64,000 bases of DNA, taken from NCBI GenBank assembly GCA_029465975.1, contig CM055736.1:9649707-9713706 (forward strand), given 5' to 3'. The first letter of the stretch is position 1; every line of letters starts with the position of its first letter. The position numbers and the translations under genes were made by a program. Positions 14,213 to 25,524 of this stretch are shown here, piece after piece. Below the pieces are notes generated by a model. The model was given only the letters and a program-made list of their open reading frames with translations, was not told where the DNA came from and did no database searches. The stretch is from Dallia pectoralis. Taxonomy: Eukaryota; Chordata; Actinopteri; Esociformes; Umbridae.

Positions 14213-15149
14213 GCTTTAAGGCAGTTGGAGCTTATTCTTGTTTAAGCGGCTACACTAGAGAACCACATGTTCCTAGTTAATGGGGTTTGAAAAAGATAAG
14301 TCCATAAGAAGGCACTTTCTTTTTTGGCCATTAGTTCGTGCTTTTGTTAATTCAAGCTGTGTTTTATGGAGTAATAACTTTTGTTCTGATACTTTCTAGC
14401 TTTGAAGCTCGAATTATACTAAGCTACTTTATGCTAACAATTGCCTTGCCGTAGTAGGAATCTTGTCATGTACTTAGATGCTTATGTTCGAATTTCAGTT
14501 TTTCACTGATAAGATACAGACTATATTGTGCATATGCAAATTCATTTTCGTTGGTGATTAGTTTTGATAATGTTTACAAGTCATTTTCTACCCTGGTTAG
14601 CTATGATGATGGTTTAGATATGGAGTATGCATTTACACAAACATTTTCGAGTCTACATATGTATTTTATTTCTTTCTACATATTCTTTTATTTCCAATAA
14701 CGAATTAAAGTAGGCTTATTTTCAGTAAAGACAGCGAACCATACCAACTCCAAAATGTTTACCTGCACACATTATAAGGTACAGAACAATGAGGGAAAAT
14801 GTGTGTCATGTTGTTTTAGGCCTACAGGTCTAGTCTATATCTGTCCCATGCCTCATCTCTGAATCGATAAACAGGTAAGAGCAGAAAGTTGGAGCGGTCA
14901 GCCGGTCCATCACACACAAACCTCTGGAGACAAATCCCAACATGATGGACGGCCGGACCCATAAACGAGACTGCAATCCATCAGCCGGGAGAAAGCAGGG
15001 CGAAACCCACACACTGACACGCATTGCCGCGTAACCTTAACGACAACGGTCAGAGTGGTCGTTCTACACTAGGGGGCAGTGCCACCCAGATAGACAGCTG
15101 TGTGATTGAGGAAAGGATGAGTAAAGGAGGTTAGACAGAGAGAAAGAGA
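14213..15149. other. unique intronic DNA
   Basis: AT-rich for the first 600 bases, then closer to balanced. I see no exon, transposon end or RNA gene. Confidence 0.5.
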
Positions 15150-15835
15150 GTGCGAGTGAGTGTGTGTGTGTGTGAGAGATAGTCCGAGGTGTGTGTGTGT
15201 GAGTCCGAGGTGTGTGCGTGTGAGTCCGAGGTGTGTGCGTGTGAGTCCGAGGTGTGTGCGTGTGAGTCCGAGGTGTGTGCGTGTGAGTCCGAGGTGTGTG
15301 CGTGTGAGTCCGAGGTGTGTGCGTTTGAGTCCGAGGTGTGTGCGTGTGAGTCCGAGGTGTGTGCGTGTGAGTCCGAGGTGTGTGCGTGTGAGTCCGAGGT
15401 GTGTGCGTGTGAGTCCGAGGTGTGTGCGTGTGAGTCCGAGGTGTGTGCGTTTGAGTCTGAGGTGTGTGCGTTTGAGTCCGAGGTGTGTGCGTGTGAGTCC
15501 GAGGTGTGTGCGTGTGAGTCCGAGGTGTGTGCGTGTGAGTCTGAGGTGTGTGCGTGTGAGTCTGAGGTGTGTGGGTGTGAGTCCGAGGTGTGTGTGTGTG
15601 ATAGTCCGAGGTGTGTGTGTGTGTGTGTGATAGTCCGAGGTGTGTGTGTGATAGTCCGAGGTGTGTGGGTGTGTGTGTCCGTGGTGTGTGTGTGTGTGTG
15701 TGTTTGTGTGAGTCCGAGGTGTGTATGTGTGTGTGTGTGTGTGATAGTCCGAGGTGTGTGTGTGACAGTCCGAGGTGTGTATGTGTGTGAGTCCGAGGTA
15801 TCTATGCGTGTGTGATAGTCCGAGGTGTGTTTGTG
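15150..15835. repeat. 21-bp GT-rich minisatellite
   Basis: About twenty copies of GAGTCCGAGGTGTGTGCGTG plus one base, between about 15,185 and 15,600. They are followed by irregular (GT)n with interspersed AGTCCGAGG up to 15,835. The unit is a multiple of three, so both strands carry open frames (for example a repeated CESEVCA peptide). These are artefacts of the repeat. Confidence 0.95.
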
Positions 15836-17633
15836 TGAGCGCTGCTAGTTGTGAGACCTCTGATGGATAGCTGTGTAGCTCCACAGAAGCTGTGATGTCA
15901 CAGAGGGGCAAACAGGACACAAACCAGGACAGCCTCCTCAACCACAGGGCATCGCCATCATTTATCTCTGTCATCTCTCTCTCGCCCCTCTATCTAACTC
16001 CCCTCTAACTCTCACTCCATCTCTCCCACCCACCTTTCTCCCAGCCTCCTCTCTGTTCCTCCATCACCGATCAGTCTCTCACTCCTCCACTCCCGCCCCG
16101 CTTCTTTTCCATCTCTCTCTCCCTCCCTCAGTCTCTTAATTATGGCCACTAAATTAAGTTAATATTTCACCGCTGGCAACAAGCGTCGGGCGCGTCAGCT
16201 TCGATATGTAATGAAGCAGCAACAAGTTCATTTAGACAGCAGGTCATGACAGCCGGCCTGCCATAATCACTGTTGACAGGCTTAGAATCACTGTCTAACC
16301 CGGCTCTGGCTCCTCCTCCTCCTCCTCCTCCACATTTCTCCCAGGCATTAGAATAACACACTGTGGACACATGAGGACACGTCAACGGGAGGGGTTTATC
16401 CAGTTAGGACCTCGCCGGCCGCAGGTTGTTAAACATCCGGCTCTAAACAGACATGCAATTTGAAAATAGTGGCAATGCAGGAGAACCCATTTTGTCTTGA
16501 CTGCCTTTGAAATTGGACATGAAGGATTTTCCCATTCGGCCATCAGCACCTGGCTGGTTTCCCTTCTACTCCCGTACATATTTGAGCAGTAACGCGCCAT
16601 AGCATCTAATGTGACCTGGCTCACCTCCGCTTGTATTGACAGTGAGCCGCCCATACGGATTCAGCCGCTGGGTTGAAACGGCAATATCACAATGATTTAT
16701 ACAACAGCTTTGACTCCCCTGACGCTAGGATATAACCTGGTAAGCCACCTCTGGCTCCCTGGAACCACACCAGAAGCTGGGATCATTCAGGTGGAACGGA
16801 CAGCGGGCACCCACATAGTCACACACACACAGTCACACACACACAGTCACACACAGAATTATACAGAGAACAATTCAAGGATATACAAAGGATTTCAGCA
16901 GCCGACTGCAGGGAAAGTCATGATGAGTACAATAAGACTACGAGCCCAGAATACTCAGTCTGACAGCACATGCATGCACACATACACACACGCACAGCAT
17001 CATCTGAAAGCACCCAAACAACTCATTACCAATCTACACGCATGCTTTTCCAGGACGCAGTTGAGATGACTGACAGATTCAAAGCGTGAATAGACTCCTT
17101 AAAACGGCCCGTGGAAACAAATCCTGGACCGAACCAACCACAACAGTAAAGCGTCGGCCATGAAACGGGAAATTGGCCAGAGAAATTCCCACAGAAGAAC
17201 CGAGGAAACTGATTTACACCATTGTCTCATCTCAAAGCAGTGCAGTTAAAAGCAACATTTGGACCATAGGATAATACACACTGGCGAGGTGACACTTTTG
17301 CTCGTAGTAGCTGTTCATATTGAACAGTAAAAACAAACACTGCAGATGTTTCAACACATGTTTGTGATAGAGACGTACACTGTGCCATCTATTATTATTA
17401 AGACGGTGGAGGGGGTGTTGTTATTGTACAACGGATGCTGTAATTAGGTATGAGGGAGAGGAGATGTGGGGTGAAGGTGCAGGTTAAACCTGAGAAAGCA
17501 TGGACGTTTAGTGCTATTATTCCAAACACCAAGCACAAAGATTCAAAAAGGTTGAGAGGTACTATTCCAAACACTAAGCACAAAGATCAAAAAGTGACGG
17601 CTTAAAGAATAAAAGAAGAACACAGCAATTTAC
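15836..17633. other. TBC1D22A intron 5, proximal part
   Basis: Unique sequence running up to the donor of exon 5. It contains a pyrimidine-rich block (about 15,965-16,140), a short (TCC)n run near 16,311-16,332 and a (CA)n-type block near 16,818-16,855. The block 16,150-16,680 is moderately GC-rich and non-repetitive and could be conserved non-coding DNA. No TBC-domain exon was recognised. Confidence 0.5.
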
Positions 17634-17813
17634 CAAGGTCAGTGTTGGGACCGGTCAGAACCTGTTTGAACTTGTCCAGACGTGAGGCCTCTCTCTCGGT
17701 CATGGCTGGGCTCTCGGAGGTGTTCTGGTCAGCCATACGTGCAACCATAGGGATGGTGGGTCGGTGTGGCAGCGACCGCTGTCTGTGGAGAGACGCCCGT
17801 TCTCCAGCCACAT
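17634..17813 (-). CDS. tbc1d22a: TBC1D22A exon 5
   Basis: A 180-bp minus-strand exon. The acceptor follows GTGTGCAG and the donor is GTAAAT after a single G of a split codon. The peptide contains LHRQRSLPHRP, PMVARMADQN and TEREASRLDKFKQ, then GPNTDL. REASRLDKFKQ and GPNTDL match human TBC1D22A, while the RP.IP.VAR..DQN stretch is shared with the paralogue TBC1D22B. This segment sits just before the TBC domain. RQRSLP fits a mode-I 14-3-3 motif, and TBC1D22 proteins are reported 14-3-3 and ACBD3 partners. The frame joins exon 4 only if the upstream acceptor at 17,814 is used, not the closer CCACAG. The next exon, expected to begin with EEL, is not in the window. Confidence 0.93.
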
Positions 17814-17844
17814 CTGCACACATATACGCAAAAGGGAAACGATG

Positions 17845-18318
17845 AACACACACAGACACAGACACAGACACACACACACACACAGACACACACAGACACA
17901 AACACATTAACAAACACACACACAGACACAAACACATTAACAAACACACACACAGACACAAACACATTAACAAACACACACACAGACACAGACACAGACA
18001 CAGACACACACACACACACACACACAGACACACACACACAGACACAAACACATTAACAAACACACACACAGACACATTAACAAACACACACACAGACACA
18101 AACACATTAACAAACACACACACAGACACAAACACATTAACAAACACACACACACAGACACAAACACATTAACAAACACACACAGACACAAACACATACA
18201 CAGACACAAACACACACACAGACACAAACACATTAACAAACACACACGTGGACAAACACAAACACACAGAAAAACACACCCCGAGACATGGACAAACACA
18301 TCCAAGGACAAACACATA

Positions 18319-18350
<32 letters not shown>

Positions 18351-18375
18351 CATGCACGTACAAATACACACACAA
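17845..18375. repeat. CA-rich minisatellite with a 30-bp core unit
   Basis: Tandem units about 30 bp apart, each holding ACACATTAACAAACACAC and CACAGACACA, mixed with plain (CA)n. On the minus, transcribed strand this is a (TG)n-rich block that ends about 30 bases before the acceptor of TBC1D22A exon 5. Open frames rich in Cys and Val across it are compositional. Confidence 0.95.
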
Positions 18376-19589
18376 ACAAACCCACAAGCATCTTTCAATT
18401 CAGTGAATATAAATTAAATTGGTGCAAGTTAGGGCTAACCTCATTCAATCAACTAGTCCATTAGTTTAGCGTGACCACACAACACACATCTGACACAAAA
18501 AAAGTATTATTATTTTATAACACGTTTTCCACTGTGGTATTGAAATGAGGTCTGGAGGAAGAATGGGGAGAAGTCAAAGCCATTTATGTGCTGGAAATGA
18601 ATTTAGCATTTTTGTTTTAAGTTGCCATGGGAATACTATATTCACCTGTCCATCGACAATATCTTTACTGGATAAGAAATGTCTGTACGGCAATTCATTT
18701 TAATATAGCACAAAGGAATTATTATTGTTCAATTTATGTTCTTAAAGACTAAAATGTGAATTGTATATATTTTTGCAAGAGGCCTATTTGGGAGAAAGAC
18801 TGTGCTAGGATAGTGGATCATTTAAATGACAATAAAGCCAGTATAAACCTCTTACGTAGTTGTTGTAGTGGAATTAGAACATAATCATCTTGTGTATAAT
18901 ACATTCAACATAAAAATGCTCTAGGATGAAATCAAAAAACCAATGGCATTCTAGAGCCTTCTTCTGTCAGGCCAAATATGTTGGAGGCGTTTCCCAAAAT
19001 GCTATCTTCGTGAGTGTATGTTCTCCTGATGTCGCTGTCCGAGGTTCTGAAGTTGGCTACTCTCCCCAGTGTGTGCTTTTAAATTGACACTAGGCAGAGT
19101 TACGTTTTTATTTATAGGTGAATTTCCCTTTCGCTCACATAGTTAAGACAAGACACTTCCTGTTTCTTATTGGCCTTCAACAACATCAAGAGAAAGGGGT
19201 CACGAGTCAGGGGTCACGAGTTGAGCGCAGCGAGTCGAGAGCTTGAGCAAAACAGGCAGACAGACAGGCAGACCGACCGACCGGCAGACCGACAGACAGA
19301 CATACAAGCAAACAGGCAGACAGGCATACAAGCAAACAGGCAGACATTCACGAGCAGCAGTAAACAACAACACAGCACTGAGTCTGTCACCACACTAACA
19401 GATAAACATGAAAAGCCTAGCAGGCTTAGAGCAAAAAAAACAGTGGAGAAGGAGTGGGTGGAGACAGGAGAATGACAGGAGACGATGGACCTTCCTCCCT
19501 TTAATATCCCTCACTTGTTCACATCCGTCACCTCACCTGCTGCTTAGACAGACACAGACAGAGAAGCAGGAAAGAAGTGCATCACGAAC
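18376..19589. other. TBC1D22A intron 4, remainder
   Basis: Unique, AT-rich sequence from 18,376 to about 19,130. A degenerate (CAGA)n/(CAAACAGG)n patch follows at about 19,252-19,350, and the intron runs to the exon 4 donor. No coding sequence was seen. Confidence 0.6.
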
Positions 19590-19812
19590 CCTTAGGTGAT
19601 CCGATGGGGGCCTCGCTCAGTGACTTCACCAATCGGCCGTCGCTCGGGGAGCTGTGATCGGAGGCTAACGACGCCTCAGGGGTCGTCTCCTCCAGCTCAT
19701 ACTCCTGCTCTTCCTCGTCCTCTGGAGCTTCGTCTTCCTCCCTCTGGTCCAGCTCTGACGTGTCGTCATCCTGTCTCTGTCGTTCCTGCTGCTTACTGTG
19801 GTTCTCGATCAC
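19590..19812 (-). CDS. tbc1d22a: TBC1D22A exon 4, acidic linker
   Basis: A 223-bp minus-strand exon, entered in phase 0 after ATTATAAAG. It begins VIENHSKQQERQRQDDD, where human 22A has VLRNHSQRQ and 22B has VLENHSK, and ends with GRLVKSLSEAPIGSPK, where human has LRLVKSVSE. Between them lies a strongly acidic run (REEDEAPEDEEEQEYELEE) longer than I recall for mammalian 22A, probably disordered. The donor is G|GTTCGT, a weak site. It is the only choice that keeps frame with exon 5, because the downstream GTGATG would shift it. A 42-bp minisatellite starts 27 bases upstream of the acceptor. Confidence 0.93.
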
Positions 19813-19838
19813 CTTTATAATGACAACGAAAGCCACTC

Positions 19839-21085
19839 CAGTTCACCTTCACGTGTCTTATTAACAGTGTAAAATGCATTCAGCTCACCTTCACGTGTCT
19901 TATTAACAGTGTATAATGCATTCAGTTCACCTTCACGTATCTTAATAACAGTGTTTAATGCATTCAGTTCACCTTCACGTGTCTTATTAACAGTGTATAA
20001 TGCATTCAGTTCACCTTCACGTATCTTAATAACAGTGTTTAATGCACTCAGTTCACCTTCACGTGTCGTATTAACAGTGTATAATGCATTCAGTTCACCT
20101 TCACGTGTCTTATTAACAGTGTATAATGCATTCAGTTCACCTTCACGTGTCTTATTAACAGTGTATAATGCACTCAGTTCACCTTCACGTGTCTTATTAA
20201 CAGTGTATAATGCATTCAGTTCACCTTCACGTGTCTTATTAACAGTGTATAATGCACTCAGTTCACCTTCACGTGTCTTATTAACAGTGTATAATGCATT
20301 CAGCTCACCTTCACGTGTCTTATTAACAGTGTATAATGCATTCAGTTCACCTTCACGTATCTTATTAACAGTGTATAATGCATTCAGCTCACCTTCACGT
20401 GTCTTATTAACAGTGTATAATGCATTCAGCTCACCTTCACGTGTCTTATTAACAGTGTTTAATGCATTCAGTTCACCTTCACGTATCTTATTAACAGTGT
20501 ATAATGCATTCAGCTCACCTTCACGTGTCTTATTAACAGTGTATAATGCATTCAGCTCACCTTCACGTGTCTTATTAACAGTGTATAATGCATTCAACTC
20601 ACCTTCACGTGTCTTATTAACAGTGTATAATGCATTCAGCTCACCTTCACGTGTCTTATTAACAGTGTATAATGCATTCAGTTCACCTTCACGTGTCTTA
20701 TTAACAGTGTATAATGCATTCAGTTCACCTTCACGTGTCTTATTAACAGTGTATAATGCATTCAGCTCACCTTCACGTGTCTTATTAACAGTGTTTAATG
20801 CATTCAGTTCACCTTCACATGTCTTATTAACAGTGTATAATGCATTCAGTTCACCTTCACGTGTCTTATTAACAGTGTATAATGCATTCAGTTCACCTTC
20901 ACGTGTCGTATTAACAGTGAATAATGCACTCAGTTCACCTTCACGTGTCTTATTAACAGTGTATAATACATTCAGTTCACCTTCACATGTCTTATTAACA
21001 GTGTATAATGCACTCAGTTCACCTTCACGTGTCGTATTAACAGTGTATAATGCATTCAGTTCACCTTCACGTGTCTTATTAACAG
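19839..21085. repeat. 42-bp minisatellite in TBC1D22A intron 3, left block (~30 copies)
   Basis: Units of 42 bp containing TTCACCTTCACGTGTCTTAT and TAACAGTGTATAATGCA, with scattered point variants (GTATC, TGCACT, AACTCA). The unit is 14 codons long, so both strands stay open for more than 400 codons. The peptide is a plain reiteration and runs into a stop at 19,815-19,817 before the exon, so I do not call it coding. The array starts 27 bp from the exon 4 acceptor. Confidence 0.97.
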
Positions 21086-21088
21086 TAA

Positions 21089-21373
21089 AGCCTGTTTTAT
21101 GCTTCTGCGTCGAATCGACGGCGTACCCTCGCAGACCCCTCTGCGTCGACGCGAACCCCTCTCCGACCCCTACGCCGTAGCTCGACGTGCACCTCCAAAA
21201 AATTGTAACTACACGTCGAGTCGACGCAGACAACAAGGGCTGTGATTGGTCAGATTATACATCTGGCGGTGAAATGCAACGCAACCCGACGCAGAACCAT
21301 AAAACGTCAACAACGCCGTAGGAGTGACGGCGTAGCTACCCCGTGGAGTTGACGCAGAAGCATAATGAGGGCT
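21089..21373. mobile_element. PIF/Harbinger-like MITE inside the 42-bp array
   Basis: A 285-bp GC-rich insert with 23-bp terminal inverted repeats. Both ends share TATGCTTCTGCGTC after AGCC, with a few mismatches between. The sequence TAA flanks both sides (21,086-21,088 and 21,374-21,376), which fits the 3-bp TWA target duplication of PIF/Harbinger elements. It is rich in CGTCGAC/GACGCAG motifs and has no transposase, so it is non-autonomous. The array resumes in its normal order on the right; the last unit on the left lacks about four bases before the insertion. Confidence 0.88.
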
Positions 21374-21973
21374 TAATGCATTCAGTTCACCTTCACGTGT
21401 CTTATTAACAGTGTATAATGCATTCAGTTCACCTTCACGTGTCTTATTAACAGTGTATAATGCATTCAGTTCACCTTCACGTGTCTTATTAACAGTGTAT
21501 AATGCATTCAGTTCACCTTCACGTGTCTTATTAACAGTGTATAATGCATTCAGCTCACCTTCACGTGTCTTATTAACAGTGTATAATGCATTCAGCTCAC
21601 CTTCACGTGTCTTATTAACAGTGTATAATGCATTCAGCTCACCTTCACGTGTCTTATTAACAGTGTATAATGCATTCAGCTCACCTTCACGTGTCTTATT
21701 AACAGTGTATAATGCATTCAACTCACCTTCACGTGTCTTATTAACAGTGTATAATGCATTCAGCTCACCTTCACGTGTCTTATTAACAGTGTATAATGCA
21801 TTCAGTTCACCTTCACGTGTCTTATTAACAGTGTATAATGCATTCAGTTCACCTTCACGTATCTTAATAACAGTGTTTAATGCATTCAGTTCACCTTCAC
21901 GTGTCTTATTAACAGTGTATAATGCATTCAGTTCACATTCACGTATCTTATTAACAGTGTATAATGCATTAGC
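21374..21973. repeat. 42-bp minisatellite in TBC1D22A intron 3, right block (~14 copies)
   Basis: A continuation of the same 42-bp array beyond the MITE, with the same unit and the same GTATC and AACTCA variants. It ends about 60 bases before the exon 3 donor. Together with the left block it makes up most of intron 3. Confidence 0.97.
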
Positions 21974-22033
21974 ACAGTCACAGGGTCCTTTAAAAACACG
22001 GGACGACTATTGACAGCGGGGGGGTGGAGTCAC

Positions 22034-22217
22034 CTTATTGGCGGTTTCCATGACAACCTCAATGTTAAGATTCTGTGCAGCCATGGCGAGCAGCTCGTCG
22101 TCATCATCGCCCACATCCCAGGCGTCGCTGGTGATGCTCTCAAACTCCTGGAAGGTGGTGGCTTTCTTTGGCTTCCCCCCCGGGGTTGTCTGGGGCTTGT
22201 TGCCTGCTTTGATCAGA
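22034..22217 (-). CDS. tbc1d22a: TBC1D22A exon 3
   Basis: A 184-bp minus-strand exon with acceptor TTCCCTCTCAG and donor GTGACT. The peptide includes TTFQEFESITSDAWDVGDDD, then ELLAMAAQNLN and EVVMETANK. Human TBC1D22A has STFQEFESNTSDAWDAGEDD and ELLAMAAESLNSEVVMETAN in the same place, so the assignment to 22A rather than 22B (ASSFHEFARNTSDAWDIGDD) is firm. The first codon is split with exon 2 (AA|T). The upstream part (LIKAGNKPQTTPGGKPKK) is basic and poorly conserved. Exons 1-3 total 303 coding bases, exactly in frame. Confidence 0.96.
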
Positions 22218-24516
22218 CTGAGAGGGAACAACATGAAGAGAGGTTTAGGATGTAGAGAGGTTTAGGAGTTGATCCGCAAAATTAAAGATGACATCCAAAG
22301 CCCCAAATAACGGCATGTGTTATGGTGTTGTGTTCATTTGAGGAAAAGGACAGTAGAGGTTGTAATGGTCAACTCGTAAAAACCAGGCACGCAAAAATAA
22401 AGGACTGGAAGACAGATTTACTGTGGAAGGTCAAAACAAAAAAAATTATAAATGGCCCTAAATGGTCAGTTACTTACAGATGACAAATGTGGTGTGTCAC
22501 AAAAAGCTTTAGCAACAGGATATGCTTTAATAAAAAGGGCTTCCATTCACAGGGTGGAAAGGGGTCATTTTTTTGTTTGATTTGTGAAAGACAGCAGCTG
22601 TGTCCTTGATGTTGACAAATAGATGTTGACACACACAAGCCTCTTTAGGGGAGAACAACAAACTGACGTCAATGTTGAAAGAACTGACAGAATAAAAATC
22701 TAACAATCACAAAACAGAATGACAATCCACAAGTCAGAATCTATTCAAATTATTAAAAAATTGTTATTGTAAAAAGTACAACAAACCGATTAAATCAAAT
22801 CAGCCATTTCTCAAAGAAAACTTTCCTCTGTGTATGAGAGACATTGCCGTCAGAAGGGGAACAATTTAATAAAAAGCCAATTAAATGTAACCTGCTTCCT
22901 CTCATGCTCACCACAGAGATTGAAAAGCAGTAGCAGCGGATATTATTTTCATTTAGGAATAAACATTAACATAACAAAAGCACGTTCGACATGACTGCCT
23001 GTGACTAGACTGTTCCAGGCTGAGGTGAAAAAAAATAATACTCTGCTATCGAGATTAACAATAAGAGGTAAATTAAATAAGACCCTCTGTGGACATCAGC
23101 CACATGATTAGATTTCCTGCACTTTAGACTAAACAGCAAAGCAATGAGATCCTATTACAGTGGATCAGCTGATTCATGTGTTTATGCTTTAGTCGACCCA
23201 CAGTTGAGAGAATAGACCTGGTACACTGCTATGTAAAGACGATGGATTCTCAAGGCCGTGACCAGCTGCGCTAGACTGGACTAGGTTGTGCTGGGCTGCT
23301 ATCTAGACTTTGATAAAACATGTATTGAGTCTGTGGGGATTTATCAGACGCCAAAAGTGAACAGATCATAAAGAGAAGTTATTAACTGAGTGCCAGGCAG
23401 TCTGACAAGCCAGCCCTTGGCTTGTTGTGCCGTTCTTTTGCCGATGTGTTCTGGTTTTGACAAGGCCACAAAGCAGCTAATGATGATTGAATAGTTACAC
23501 TGCCAGACTGAGGTGGTGCAGTAAGCTAACTACCTCAGTCTAGGTTGGAGTCTTGACTGTACAGCAGAGAAGCCCGCTTTCCTAAGCAAATTGCCAGCAT
23601 CCCTCCGGGAAGGGAGCTGGGTATCCTGGTCACATCTATCTATAGCAATTCTCTGGTGGCCCAAGTGCTAGCAAAGCTATGGTTGTAAAGTGAGTGAGCA
23701 GGCCTTTACACAGAGTGATAAAGATTGCTTTCTGGTTGGATTAGCAAAAAAATGTATGGTTTGGATGCCTGGAAAATGTACATTAAATTAAAATAGCAGA
23801 CACCCTTATCCAGAGCAAATTGCAGTAGTGATTGGATACATCTCCCCCCGCTCAGAAATCACTCCAGTAACACTGAAAGTGCAATGCTCTACCAACTAAA
23901 CGTTGATGGACTGAAATAAGCTTGTCTCATTGTGTAACTGTCCAGAACCCATTGGGAGCTGTTTCGATAAGAGGGCAAAACTTATTAAAAAAAGGACAAC
24001 ATGTAGAAAAGAAGATATGCAGGGCTGCTTGTTTACAACAGCCCCGAGAAGTTAAATAGCATTGCTGTTTAGTCTGTGCATTTCCTGAAGGCAGTAGACA
24101 TCACTAGCTGGTTAACTTGATATTCAGGTCAGTTCACTACTTCATTCCGAATCGCCAATTGAAACCATTTATAAAGAAGGCGGCGCTGTACATTTCAGAG
24201 ATAAACCGATTGGCAATAATTCCCTTCACTTCACATTTTGCCCTAAATGGCCGCCTTTAGATATGTTAACAATGCACTTTAAGAAACTACGTGGTTTATT
24301 ATATATTAGTTAAGAAAGTTAATAGTGGGTTTGCAAAAACATCAATGGGCCAAATTGAAATGCTCTCATCATTACGCATATACTTGTGGCAGTGGCCCAG
24401 ATAGCTACACCTAAAACTGTCGTCAAACTATTGAGTGTGCCACTCATAGTGAATACATTGGAATGTGTGACTCAGATATACTGAAGGACATACGCTTCCA
24501 GTAACCTGACACTTAC
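22218..24516. other. TBC1D22A intron 2
   Basis: A 2.3-kb AT-rich intron, mostly unique. A degraded SINE-like patch is listed separately. No open frame of interest was seen. Confidence 0.8.
23775..23912 (-). repeat. degraded tRNA-related SINE-like fragment
   Basis: Contains CCCTTATCCAGAGCAAATTG and, downstream, TGCTCTACCAACTA. The latter, read on the minus strand, is a tRNA-like box A (TAGTTGGTAGAGCA). The TATCCAGAGC module followed by a tRNA-like block is widespread in fish genomes. No clear box B or target duplication remains, so this is a weak call. Confidence 0.35.
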
Positions 24517-24573
24517 TTAGCATGCAAAAGAGGGTCAAACGGAGGATGCTGGGCACCATAGACGTGTTGTATG
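24517..24573 (-). CDS. tbc1d22a: TBC1D22A exon 2
   Basis: A 57-bp minus-strand exon, missed as an open frame because it is short. The acceptor is CTCTCTACAG and the donor GTAAGT. The peptide after the split serine is IQHVYGAQHPPFDPLLHA. Human 22A has IQHVYGAQHPPFDPLLHG at the same place, so the identity is nearly complete. Phase agrees on both sides: it takes AG from exon 1 and gives AA to exon 3. Confidence 0.96.
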
Positions 24574-25462
24574 CTGTAGAGAGAAAAGAAAACACGGTTA
24601 CCAATTTGTATGGTTTGTGGGAAAAGCATACGTTATTTCAAATACATGGTAACATGTCTCAATCAAGTTCCTGATTCAATTGTGCTACATACAGAAAAAT
24701 ATTAATAGAACTGGGCACCTTAAGATATCAACATGTATAATGTAAAACAGTAGTCAAAAGCAGATATTAATGTAACCGTTTTAAAAAGCATGATATGATT
24801 CACAGCTGCCGATAAAAACATACACAGAAAGCAACAAGTTAGCAACAAGCTGTTTTGTATCATCCCTGCTGCACATAGTTGGTCAGTTTCCTACTTGTCG
24901 TCCTCAACATTAGCCAGAAGAGCGGATTTTGTTGATGCAGTGCTGTTGAGATGTATAAGTTGATGGTACAGTACTAATCTGTTGCAGTTTCACCATGGTT
25001 CACTAAGAAATATGTGCATGTAGTAGTGGTCTTAACATTTGACGTTAGCTAGTTTACAATAAACGATGACAACAATGACAACAATCCGGATGTATCAGAG
25101 ACCCATACCAGCTCGCTTCAAGCAAAACACAACATCGAATTAACAACAAAGCAAACAGTTTAGTTAGACATGTTTCTAAAATAGCTGGGTGGTTTACTAA
25201 GCTAGCCGCCTAGTTAGCTGCCTATCAATACAACTGACTTGTGTGTGTCGACATAAAAACACCCGCACGTCTGGTAACCCGATAAAGTGTAACATAAAAA
25301 CTACACATCATCTATTGACATGCCCGAAACCCAGTGTATCATTTATTTAAAAATACAACAGTTGAACGTAAGAGCTAGCCAGCAAGCTAACCAGCAGAGT
25401 AAGCTAAATGCAGCTAACTAGCTAGCAGCTAACTAGCTAGCATGAAGGAACACGTCACTTAC
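24574..25462. other. TBC1D22A intron 1
   Basis: An 889-bp AT-rich intron. Near the exon 1 donor, at about 25,370-25,443, it has a cluster of AGCTAACTAGCTAG-type self-complementary words in direct and inverted order. It was otherwise unremarkable. Confidence 0.8.
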
Positions 25463-25524
25463 CTGCCAGGGACTTTAGCTGTGTTTCTTTTCCAGAACTG
25501 TTTTCTGCTGCTGTCAGTAGACAT
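25463..25524 (-). CDS. tbc1d22a: TBC1D22A exon 1 with start codon
   Basis: 62 coding bases from ATG at 25,524 to donor GTAAGT. They encode MSTDSSRKQFWKRNTAKVPG plus the split serine. Human 22A begins MASDGARKQFWKRSNSKLPGS, so RKQFWKR and PG anchor the start. The context AAAATGT has A at -3. An ATG in another frame further upstream opens an unrelated frame and is not the start. The encoded protein is a TBC-domain family member implicated in Golgi function through ACBD3; only about 235 N-terminal residues, all ahead of the TBC domain, are inside this window. Confidence 0.95.

Noticed and set aside
15069..15974. 301-codon minus-strand and 208-codon plus-strand frames
   Set aside because: They are generated by the 21-bp GT-rich repeat. 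Openness on both strands argues against coding.
19815..21721. Long open frames of 170-473 codons on both strands over the 42-bp array
   Set aside because: The unit is 14 codons without stops, so openness is automatic. The peptide is a pure reiteration, no start or splice context supports it, and it lies inside an intron.
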